Source: Deinococcus budaensis (GTDB taxonomy: Bacteria; Deinococcota; Deinococci; Deinococcales; Deinococcaceae). From it: a DNA stretch of 64,000 nt. The notes below the pieces were generated by a model. It saw nothing but the letters and a program-made list of their open reading frames with translations. It searched no databases and was not told where the DNA came from. The position numbers were made by a program, and so were the translations under genes. This document shows, in pieces, positions 57,944 through 64,000 of the stretch. Within the stretch, counting starts at the first letter, position 1. Each line of letters opens with the position of its first letter. The stretch covers positions 1 to 64,000 of the forward strand of contig NZ_JACHFN010000005.1 of the NCBI RefSeq assembly GCF_014201885.1. The letters run 5' to 3'.

Positions 57944-60418
57944 GTGTCGCTCGTCCCCCTCACTGAAGAGCAGCGCCGGATCGTCGCGCACGACCACGGC
58001 CCGGCCCTGGTGTTTGCCGTCGCGGGGGCTGGCAAGAGCACCGCCGCCGCGCACCGAATCGAGCGTCTCGTGCGCGAGCGGGTCTTCGCGCCGCGCGAAA
58101 TTCTCGCGACGACATTCAACCGCGCCGCCGCCCGCGAACTGCGGGAAAAGCTGCACGCCTGGCCCCATTGCGCCGCCGTGCCGGCCACCACCTTGCACTC
58201 AGTCGGGTACCGCATCCTGAGGCGCGCCCTGCACTTGGGGCACCTCACCCACCTGCATCTCGGCGACGCAGAGCAGACGGACCTCAACGTGACCATCTAT
58301 ACCCGCGCCCTTGCTCAGGCCCGCGCCGACGGCCTCAACCTCGGGCACGGGGTGGACCGCGACGACTTCCTCGAGTACGTCTCGCGTTGCAAGGGCGACC
58401 TTCAGTACGCTGATCTCGACGCGGCTGGCCTCCCCCCCGAGGGCCTCGCCGTTGCGCGGCAGGCGCAGGCCCCCACGCCCGGCTCGCCCTACCTCGCGCT
58501 GTACCACACTTATGAGCGCGTCCGTCGCCGGGACGGCATCGTCACCTTCGACGACATGCTCCTCGACGCCTGGGAGGCCCTGGTGCGCTTCCCGGACCTC
58601 CTCGCGGACATGCAGAGACAGCACCGGTGTGTGATCGTCGATGAGTTCCAGGACGTCAACCTCGCCCAGAGCGAGATCGTCGACCTGATTACCCGCACGC
58701 ACCGAAATCTGATGGCTGTCGGGGATGACGACCAGACCATCTACGAGTGGCGCGGAGCGCGGGTCGACTTTATCCTGGGGTTTGCCGAGCGGTACGGGGC
58801 CACCACGTACTTCATCCGCGACAACTTCCGCTCGTTCGCGCCGCACGTTGTCCTTGCCAACAAGGTGATCGAGCACAACACGCGGCGCCAGCCCAAGCGC
58901 CTTGAACTCACCCGCGGCTTTGCGGGGGAGACGCTTGTCCATCAGCATGCCAGCGCCGAGGAGCAGGGCCGCGCCGTCGCCTTGGAGATTGACGCGGCCC
59001 TGCGCGAGGGCACGCGCCGCAGCGACGTCGCGGTGCTCGTCCGCACCTACGCGCAGACGCCCTTTGTCGAGCATTTCCTGATCGAGTCGCGCATCCCCTA
59101 CGTGGTCCGCGGCAACCTGCCCTTCTACCAGCGGCCCGAGGTCGTCGTCCTCGTAAGCTACCTGCGCCTCGCGGACGCCGAGCGCGCCCTCCGGCGCGGC
59201 GCGGGACTGAACGATGCCCGCCTGACCGTGGCCATGCGCGACTGGCATCGACTCGTCAACCGTCCCACGCGGTATGTGCCCAAGGCGGTCGCCGACGAGG
59301 TCGCCTTACGCGTTACCCGCTACCACCTGGCGTTCGGGCGCGCAGCGCGCCTCGTGGCCGCCGGGCAGAATGATCAACTCGCTACGCGCCTCACCGACCT
59401 GGCCGAGACCCTCGCGTGGCTCGCTGACACACTGGACGACATGCCAGCCAGCGACCTGCTCGAGGCGCTTGACCGGCGGGTGGGGTACACCCGACATCTC
59501 CTGATGCTCAGCGGCCTGCCCGAAAACGCCGAGGGCCGTGTGCGCAACGTCCAGGCCTTTACTCGCTACGCGCGCGACAAGGGCAGCGGCGCGCTGTTCC
59601 TGCGCCACCTCGACCACATCTCCTTCGGGTGCGTGGGGGGCAACGCGGCCGACGAGACGGACGTCGTCATCCTTACCACTGTCTTCAGGGCTAAGGGGTC
59701 CCAGTGGCCCATCGTGTTCATTCCCGACGCGAATGCGGGCACCTACCCTATGGGCGGCCCCGACCGCTTGGAGGAGGAACGCCGCATCTTCTACGTCGCC
59801 CTCACGCGCCCTCAGCAGACTCTGCACCTGCATACGGTCGTCGGCGCCCCCACCTCACCCTTCCTGCTCGAGGCGGACTATGAGGCTGCCCTTGCTGATA
59901 CTGGCCGCCTGCGCGCCGCCTTGGAGCGTGACCCTGCTGCGTGGGATGCCACGGATGCCCGCGCGATTCTCACTCTGCCCGCCCGCCTTGGCCTTGAGCG
60001 GTACCTGAGGGCTTGGTGGCCCTCCCAGGCGGACGGGGACCATGTCCTGGGGGTCGCGCGCCACGCGGCGCGGCTCCACGCAGCGGCAAGCCTCCTGTCG
60101 GCACACGATGTGTTGAGCGGTACGGAGGTTGACAGCGGCGTCTGGGACGCCTTTGGGCCGGGGGAGGAGCCGGATGAGGTGGACCTCGCCTTGGTTCGCG
60201 CTATCACCACCTCCAGGGAGGCTCCGGCACCAAAGGCGGTTAGGCTCACGGCGTTCGCCCACGGTCAGCGGGTTCACCATCCGAACTTCGGAACGGGCAC
60301 TGTTGTCGCCGTGGAACGGGACGGTCGCGAGGAGAACGTCACGATCTTTTTCGATTCCGGCAGCACTCGCACCATGCTGGCTCGCTTTGCCCAATTGACG
60401 GACCCCGCCCGTACATAG
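57944..60418 (+). CDS. UvrD/PcrA-like SF1 helicase, divergent from the triple-fusion operon
   Basis: 824 residues from the GTG at 57944; a GTG at 57911 is in frame. Motifs: AVAGAGKSTAAA (Walker A), TTFNRAAARELREKL (Ia), VIVDEFQDVNLAQ (II), VGDDDQTIYEWRGA (III), LTTVFRAKGSQW (V) and EERRIFYVALTRP (VI). The last 50 residues (GQRVHHPNFGTGTVVAVERD) are the Tudor-like domain that in PcrA/UvrD contacts RNA polymerase. It starts 83 bp from the triple-fusion gene on the other strand, so the two share a promoter region and probably a process. A strong hairpin follows the stop. Confidence 0.92.
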   Translation: MSLVPLTEEQRRIVAHDHGPALVFAVAGAGKSTAAAHRIERLVRERVFAPREILATTFNRAAARELREKLHAWPHCAAVPATTLHSVGYRILRRALHLGHLTHLHLGDAEQTDLNVTIYTRALAQARADGLNLGHGVDRDDFLEYVSRCKGDLQYADLDAAGLPPEGLAVARQAQAPTPGSPYLALYHTYERVRRRDGIVTFDDMLLDAWEALVRFPDLLADMQRQHRCVIVDEFQDVNLAQSEIVDLITRTHRNLMAVGDDDQTIYEWRGARVDFILGFAERYGATTYFIRDNFRSFAPHVVLANKVIEHNTRRQPKRLELTRGFAGETLVHQHASAEEQGRAVALEIDAALREGTRRSDVAVLVRTYAQTPFVEHFLIESRIPYVVRGNLPFYQRPEVVVLVSYLRLADAERALRRGAGLNDARLTVAMRDWHRLVNRPTRYVPKAVADEVALRVTRYHLAFGRAARLVAAGQNDQLATRLTDLAETLAWLADTLDDMPASDLLEALDRRVGYTRHLLMLSGLPENAEGRVRNVQAFTRYARDKGSGALFLRHLDHISFGCVGGNAADETDVVILTTVFRAKGSQWPIVFIPDANAGTYPMGGPDRLEEERRIFYVALTRPQQTLHLHTVVGAPTSPFLLEADYEAALADTGRLRAALERDPAAWDATDARAILTLPARLGLERYLRAWWPSQADGDHVLGVARHAARLHAAASLLSAHDVLSGTEVDSGVWDAFGPGEEPDEVDLALVRAITTSREAPAPKAVRLTAFAHGQRVHHPNFGTGTVVAVERDGREENVTIFFDSGSTRTMLARFAQLTDPART

Positions 60419-60422
60419 ACGC

Positions 60423-60450
60423 AGGCCAGGAAGGTTTCCCTTCCTGGCCT
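60423..60450. terminator. Bidirectional hairpin terminator
   Basis: AGGCCAGGAAGG (60423-60434) and CCTTCCTGGCCT (60439-60450) form a perfect 12-pair stem with a TTTC loop, right after the helicase stop and before the convergent recombinase stop. It can serve both strands. Confidence 0.8.
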
Positions 60451-60525
60451 CAGGAGAGCGGGGGTATTGCCTTAGGGATGGCAGGCGCTGGTTGCCTTGC
60501 GAAAGCCTGGATCCTGTTGCCCCTT

Positions 60526-61380
60526 TCAGCTCGGCTCTCTCTCGAGTGCTGTTGCCACCCCCTGGGCAAGGCGTGTCGCTCTCTCCAAGTTGGTGTTGCC
60601 CCCTTGGGCGCTGAAGCCCGCGCTGTGGGTGGAGTGCACATGGTCGCGCAGGGAAGCGCGGCGCAGGTCACCAGGCGGGGCATACGGGACACCGGCTTTG
60701 CGGCAGGCCGAGTGCAGGGCGGCTCGCAGGTCGCGCTCGATCTTGTAAGGGAAGACCTTGCCACGCGCAAAGAGACCCCCCGCGTCCCGGTGCAGGGCTT
60801 GCAGCGCCTGGAGTGCCACGTCACTGAGACGCGTGACTGTATGGGGCCGCAGGGCGTCTCCAGTGCCCATATCGAAGTCGTCCCACTGCAAGAGCAGCAG
60901 CTCACGGACCCGGTAGGCGTGTTCGTCGATCAGCACCAGGGCGGCGTGCAGCGCAGGGTCGCTCCGGGTGACGCGGTGCAGGGCCGCGACTTGTTCGCGG
61001 GTGATAAGGGGAGCCCCAGCGCGTTCGTTGGGAGGACGCTGGATGCCGTCCAGTGGATTATGGGTGAGGACCCTAGCCTGAATGGCCTGATTGTAGATGT
61101 TGCTAAGGAGAGAAAGCCGCAGGCGAATGGTGTTGGGTTTGGCCTCTGGACCACGGTGATTGAGGCGGGCGACCTGAAGGAGCCAGGCGTGGAACTCGTC
61201 TGGGGGAGAGAGGAGGTCGATTCCGTCCGTAGCTGCCTGTTTGAAGATGAGGCTCAGCAGCGTGAATGCGGTGTTGGGGGGAACTGGGAGCTGGTCGCGG
61301 ACGTGGGGGAGGAGTTCGTCGAGGCGAGATTGGGTCAGGGCATCCCGAATCTTGGTGGCGCGTTCATCGAGAAGGTCCAT
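60526..61380 (-). CDS. Tyrosine recombinase-like protein with degenerate active site
   Basis: 284 residues. The N-terminal SAM-like core-binding domain (LLSPPDEFHAWLLQVARLNH, LRLSLLSNIYNQAIQARVLT) is followed by a catalytic fold with the first Arg in EHAYRVRELLLLQWDD. The HxxR box reads PGDLRRASL, with Gly in place of His. No Tyr nucleophile is seen before the end (NTNLERATRLAQGVA). It is either a decayed integrase or a variant that binds but does not cut. One copy of a 22-bp repeat lies 14-35 bp upstream of its start. Confidence 0.7.
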   Translation of the reverse strand: MDLLDERATKIRDALTQSRLDELLPHVRDQLPVPPNTAFTLLSLIFKQAATDGIDLLSPPDEFHAWLLQVARLNHRGPEAKPNTIRLRLSLLSNIYNQAIQARVLTHNPLDGIQRPPNERAGAPLITREQVAALHRVTRSDPALHAALVLIDEHAYRVRELLLLQWDDFDMGTGDALRPHTVTRLSDVALQALQALHRDAGGLFARGKVFPYKIERDLRAALHSACRKAGVPYAPPGDLRRASLRDHVHSTHSAGFSAQGGNTNLERATRLAQGVATALEREPS

Positions 61381-61393
61381 GCCCGAATGTAGC

Positions 61394-61415
61394 AGTTAAT
61401 CACCGTTATTAGACA
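61394..61415 (-). repeat. 22-bp repeat, copy 1 (inverted)
   Basis: On the minus strand it reads TGTCTAATAACGGTGATTAA plus CT, just upstream of the recombinase start. It matches copy 2 at 62251-62272 in 19 of 22 positions, in opposite orientation. Confidence 0.65.
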
Positions 61416-61555
61416 GACTGCCTTCTCTGCCCCCTCCTCCCTACCCCTCCCCCCAACCTCCGCTCCAGGTGCTGATTCAGCACGTGAGGAATCGCAGCAT
61501 CCACCCTCAGCTCTCGCTCTAGCATGTCCCATGAAAGCGCCGGAACTTCACCCAC

Positions 61556-62013
61556 CTACACGCGGTGAGCCGCCCGGAAGTACGCCGCATTGAGTTGCTC
61601 GGCATGAGGCACATCAGACGAAAACTTCTGACGAACAACCGCTTCGACACGCTCCAGGTCAGGACGCAGGATGCTGCACATGAAGCAGCAAAACCAGCTG
61701 ACCAATCCAGGGAAACACCCACCGGCTGCGGAGTCTTCCCCAGACCCCAATGGGTGACTTCAGGCGGGACCCCTAGCGCAAGACGCATCCGGGCTACCGT
61801 GCAAAGGGACTGAGCAGTGAACGCTGTCCCGGACGCGAGAGCGCCCGGATTGATAACCCAAACCCCTTGGTCCAACGTCACCATAGGAATGTGCTTGTGC
61901 CGAGACATCACGATGCGTGCGCCTGCGGCCTGAGCGTGAGCCACCAGGTGTCCCATGCGTCCCCTTTTCACAACTCCATCTCGTCGGCTCGCCGAGCGAA
62001 ATGACTGTGCCAC
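61556..62013 (-). pseudogene. YfcE-like metallophosphoesterase remnant, frameshifted
   Basis: The recognisable part reads SRHKHIPMVTLDQGVWVINP then GALASGTAFTAQSLCTVARM, the last metal-binding block of YfcE-type phosphoesterases. After a frameshift near 61740 a different frame gives FPGLVSWFCCFMCSILRPDL and VVRQKFSSDVPHAEQLNAAY to a stop at 61556. The N-terminal half with the GDxHGN block is missing. It is related in kind to the intact ars-operon enzyme at 5420. Confidence 0.6.
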
Positions 62014-62434
62014 AGGAAAACCCTGTGCGTTTGAATGCTCAGGCTCGGCCGCTCGGGAAGTTCGCGCTGCGCTGTCCCGGTGTCCTCGAGCAGCTACTCC
62101 AGGTGTGAGCTGATGGAGGACCCGAGGTTTCCCGACATCATCGGGATGGAGGATCAGACCGACATTGACAAAAGCAGCTGATCAGGCATGTTCTTCTGCG
62201 ATTCCATAGGTGCGGTACAGCATAAGCCTGGGCTGGGGCGGGAAGGGGTGTGTCTATTAACGGTGGTTAAGTGGTAGGTGCAAAAATGGCCGCGCCAGCG
62301 CCCCATCCGGTTGCTCCTCATCCGCTAACCCCAAGGCCTCTCAACAACCCACCCATCCCCGAGCCAACCCCCACCCCAGTTCACGTAATGAGAACAAATA
62401 GGCGCGTTGCACGCATTTCGCGCGAGGCGGTATG
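62014..62434. other. Region without a gene, containing repeat copy 2
   Basis: No credible coding frame is seen. The sequence holds the 22-bp repeat at 62251-62272 and, at its right end, the 9-bp target duplication of the IS4 element. Confidence 0.4.
62251..62272 (+). repeat. 22-bp repeat, copy 2
   Basis: It reads TGTCTATTAACGGTGGTTAA plus GT and contains the palindromic arms TTAAC and GTTAA around GGTG. Together with copy 1 it brackets 835 bp that include the broken phosphoesterase. Size and arm structure suit a tyrosine-recombinase core site. Confidence 0.6.
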
Positions 62435-62443
62435 CACCCGGCC

Positions 62444-63647
62444 CTCTGTACCGGACATCTTCAGGTTGAAGCTGTGCTGGACGGAAAATCTCTGAACGTG
62501 TGATCGGTCGCGAAGTGGCACGACAAACGGCGGTGTTTTGAGTGTGTGACCATCCCAAAACCCGCCGATCTCCAGCGTATCGAACTCACCCGCCACTTCA
62601 AAGCCTGCGTGCCCTTCCTGCGCCACGACACGCTGCAGCGTGTCGTGGACTTGATCTTCGCGATGGTGACGGCCCGAAGCGTGAACCAGAGTGACCTGTG
62701 CGCCCACCTGCCCGGAGTCAGCTCCCTCGACGCGAAGAGACGCCGGGTGGAACGAGGGTACCGGGATCCTCAGCTCACCGAGTCCGTCTTCCTGGCCTTC
62801 CTCCTGGCCCTGCTGCCCCCAGGGAAATTGCTGCTCAGCATGGACCGCACGACGTGGGAGCGCGGCGAGTCGCCCCTGAATCTCCTGGTGCTTGGCGTCG
62901 TCCTGCACGGCTACACGGTGCCACTCGTCTGGACTGCCCTGGATCACGACGGCAACAGCGGTACGGTCCGGCGGATCCAGCTGGTCTCACGACTCCTGAA
63001 GGCCCTTCCAGCGGCCCGCTGGAAGGGCCTCGTCGCCGACCGGGAGTTCATCGGCGGCGAGTGGTTCCGGTTCTTGAGACGGAAGGGCATCAAGCGCGCC
63101 ATCCGTATCAGGAAGAACGCCGTGGTCGACGAGTTGCGTGTGGATGCGTGGTTCGGTGATCTGAAGGTCGGAGAAGTGCGGTGCCTCGCCGAGCGGGCCA
63201 ACGTGTACGGGGAGGTGATGCAGGTCGTGGCCACCAGGTCCCCCGCGGGGGACCTGGTGGCGATCGCCACGGATTTCAGCGTCTGGGACACCTGCGTCCT
63301 GTACCGGGCGCGCTGGTCGGTGGAGTGCACGTTCGCCAGCCTCAAGGTGCGCGGGTTTGACCTGGAGCGGACCGGCATCACTCGACCAGACCGACTGGAA
63401 CGGCTGTTCGGGCTGGTCATACTGGCCTGGGTCAGTTGCCTGCGGGTGGGCGTATGGCTCCAGGCGCACGTCCCGATCAAGGTGAAGGCTCATGGCCGCC
63501 CGGCCATGAGCCTGGTGCGGTACGGCGCAGAGCAGCTGTGCAATGCCCTGCGGTGGAATCTGCCCGAATTACCAGGGCTGATCAGGCTGCTGAGCATGCC
63601 ATTTCACGTGCCAGGCGCAGTTTGAAGGCAAGATGTCCGGTACAGAG
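62444..63647 (+). mobile_element. Complete IS4-family insertion sequence
   Basis: Perfect 18-bp inverted repeats CTCTGTACCGGACATCTT lie at 62444-62461 and 63630-63647. The element is 1204 bp and is flanked by identical 9-bp duplications CACCCGGCC at 62435-62443 and 63648-63656. Intact ends, transposase and duplication indicate a recent insertion. Confidence 0.93.
62546..63625 (+). CDS. IS4-family transposase
   Basis: 359 residues from a GTG. The DDE residues lie in LLSMDRTTWERG, GLVADREFIGGEW and YRARWSVECTFASLKVRG, the last being the Y-(2)-R-(3)-E-(6)-K signature of IS4. The frame is uninterrupted, and the ends and target duplication are intact, so the element is probably active. Length and the 9-bp duplication agree with the IS10/IS50-like branches of the family. 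Confidence 0.92.
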   Translation: MTIPKPADLQRIELTRHFKACVPFLRHDTLQRVVDLIFAMVTARSVNQSDLCAHLPGVSSLDAKRRRVERGYRDPQLTESVFLAFLLALLPPGKLLLSMDRTTWERGESPLNLLVLGVVLHGYTVPLVWTALDHDGNSGTVRRIQLVSRLLKALPAARWKGLVADREFIGGEWFRFLRRKGIKRAIRIRKNAVVDELRVDAWFGDLKVGEVRCLAERANVYGEVMQVVATRSPAGDLVAIATDFSVWDTCVLYRARWSVECTFASLKVRGFDLERTGITRPDRLERLFGLVILAWVSCLRVGVWLQAHVPIKVKAHGRPAMSLVRYGAEQLCNALRWNLPELPGLIRLLSMPFHVPGAV

Positions 63648-63730
63648 CACCCGGCCCAAACAACCCCCTCACTGCGGGTGACCCGATACGGCGTAGATGG
63701 AGATAAGCCTCGAAGATAGGAGGCACCATC

Positions 63731-63850
63731 ATGACCGACCGCAGAACCCACAGCGCCGAGTTCAAGCGAGACGCCGTCCAACTGGCCCAAACCAGCGGCA
63801 ATCTTTCCGGCACGGCCCGCGACCTGGGCGTCAATGCTTCTCTGCTGCGC
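63731..63850 (+). pseudogene. IS3-family transposase OrfA, N-terminal fragment
   Basis: From the ATG at 63731, with AGGAGG upstream, the frame reads THSAEFKRDAVQLAQTSGNL then SGTARDLGVNASLLRR. This is the HTH of IS3/IS911 OrfA. The similarity stops at about 63850, where a different gene begins in another frame. OrfB and the right end are not seen. Confidence 0.75.
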
Positions 63851-63851
63851 A

Positions 63852-64000
63852 GACCTGACCCGGCGCCCGAGCGGGAAGTGGATCATTGATTTTGATCTGA
63901 TGACGGAACAAGAGGCCCGGCAGTACCTGGCTCCGTTTGAATATGTCGAGCAATACGTCCAGCCTGCACGGTTGAACAACGGGCGTGAGGGTCGGCGGGT
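63852..64000 (+). pseudogene. MmeI-like (Type IIL) methyltransferase fragment, runs off the right edge
   Basis: The frame without its own start reads RRPSGKWIIDFDLMTEQEAR then YLAPFEYVEQYVQPARLNNG. This matches the segment (WIIDF...EA..Y..PF..V...V.P.R) that follows the methyltransferase core in MmeI/PglX-type enzymes. Its upstream part has been replaced by the IS3 fragment. The rest lies beyond the window, so how much survives is unknown. Confidence 0.6.

Noticed and set aside
49056..60418. Dpd-type 7-deazaguanine DNA modification cluster
   Set aside because: That system also has RecQ-like and PLD-like proteins, but no DpdA-type transglycosylase or preQ0 gene is present and the other proteins do not match.
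62546..63625. Possible paired copy of the IS4 making a composite transposon
   Set aside because: No second copy of its inverted repeats is present in the window.

Overview
The window is high-GC DNA with bacterial gene structure. It carries dense 4-bp ATGA/GTGA gene overlaps, several -10 boxes placed 6-7 bp before the start codon (leaderless transcripts), and many insertion sequences and gene remnants. Together with the gene content (DUF6428/ArsN arsenic genes, a LacI/ABC alpha-galactoside operon, LtrA, IS630/IS4/IS5 elements), this suggests a Deinococcus-type organism and an accessory region such as a plasmid, chromid or genomic island. That assignment is inference; no rRNA, tRNA or replication gene is present to fix it.

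Layout. 1-2615: end of an lgt gene, a DUF3105 lipoprotein and a two-component system. 2667-3466: a patchwork of broken genes (5'-nucleotidase, Tn3 transposase). 3520-7089: a compact arsenic operon (arsR, arsC, aquaglyceroporin, second arsC, phosphoesterase, trxB). 7178-11694: a DUF3800 protein and a second arsenic cluster (frameshifted arsN1, leaderless marR, arsN2-DUF6428 fusion, MFS exporter). 11795-16512: a small Met/His-rich membrane protein, a short FtsI-like PBP, a C39-like peptidase, an SDR remnant and an aldo/keto reductase. 16949-25153: a Tn7/Tn5053-like transposon end with a truncated tniQ, an IS630 copy, a two-gene unit (Ser/Thr kinase-SF1 helicase fusion plus wHTH/PLD-like protein), and remnants of restriction, AAA+ and PIN genes. 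25247-34362 and the TetR gene to 35136: LtrA, AraC, a redox/flavinylation cluster (AKR, ApbE, FMN-binding protein, alpha/beta hydrolase), a dead IS5, HxlR, an NmrA-like protein and TetR with a clear shared operator.

35225-44534 is an alpha-galactoside utilisation locus: GH13 glucosidase, LacI repressor, two ABC permeases, a binding protein, and GH4 and GH36 galactosidases. It has no ATPase gene, so a shared ATPase must be encoded elsewhere.

44675-60418 looks like a defence or DNA-maintenance island. It holds a SIR2/deoxyribosyltransferase-like/HEPN fusion, rnhA, a PD-(D/E)XK-NADAR-like-Cys4 protein, and a four-gene overlapping operon headed by a 1721-aa DnaQ-DinG-RecQ triple fusion. That operon is divergent from a UvrD-like helicase. 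60526-64000 holds a degenerate tyrosine recombinase beside one copy of a 22-bp inverted repeat, a broken phosphoesterase, an intact IS4 element with a 9-bp target duplication, and an IS3 orfA fragment joined to an MmeI-like methyltransferase fragment.

The best candidates for undescribed systems are the DnaQ-DinG-RecQ operon with UvrD, the kinase-helicase/PLD pair, the SIR2-HEPN fusion and the nuclease-NADAR protein.
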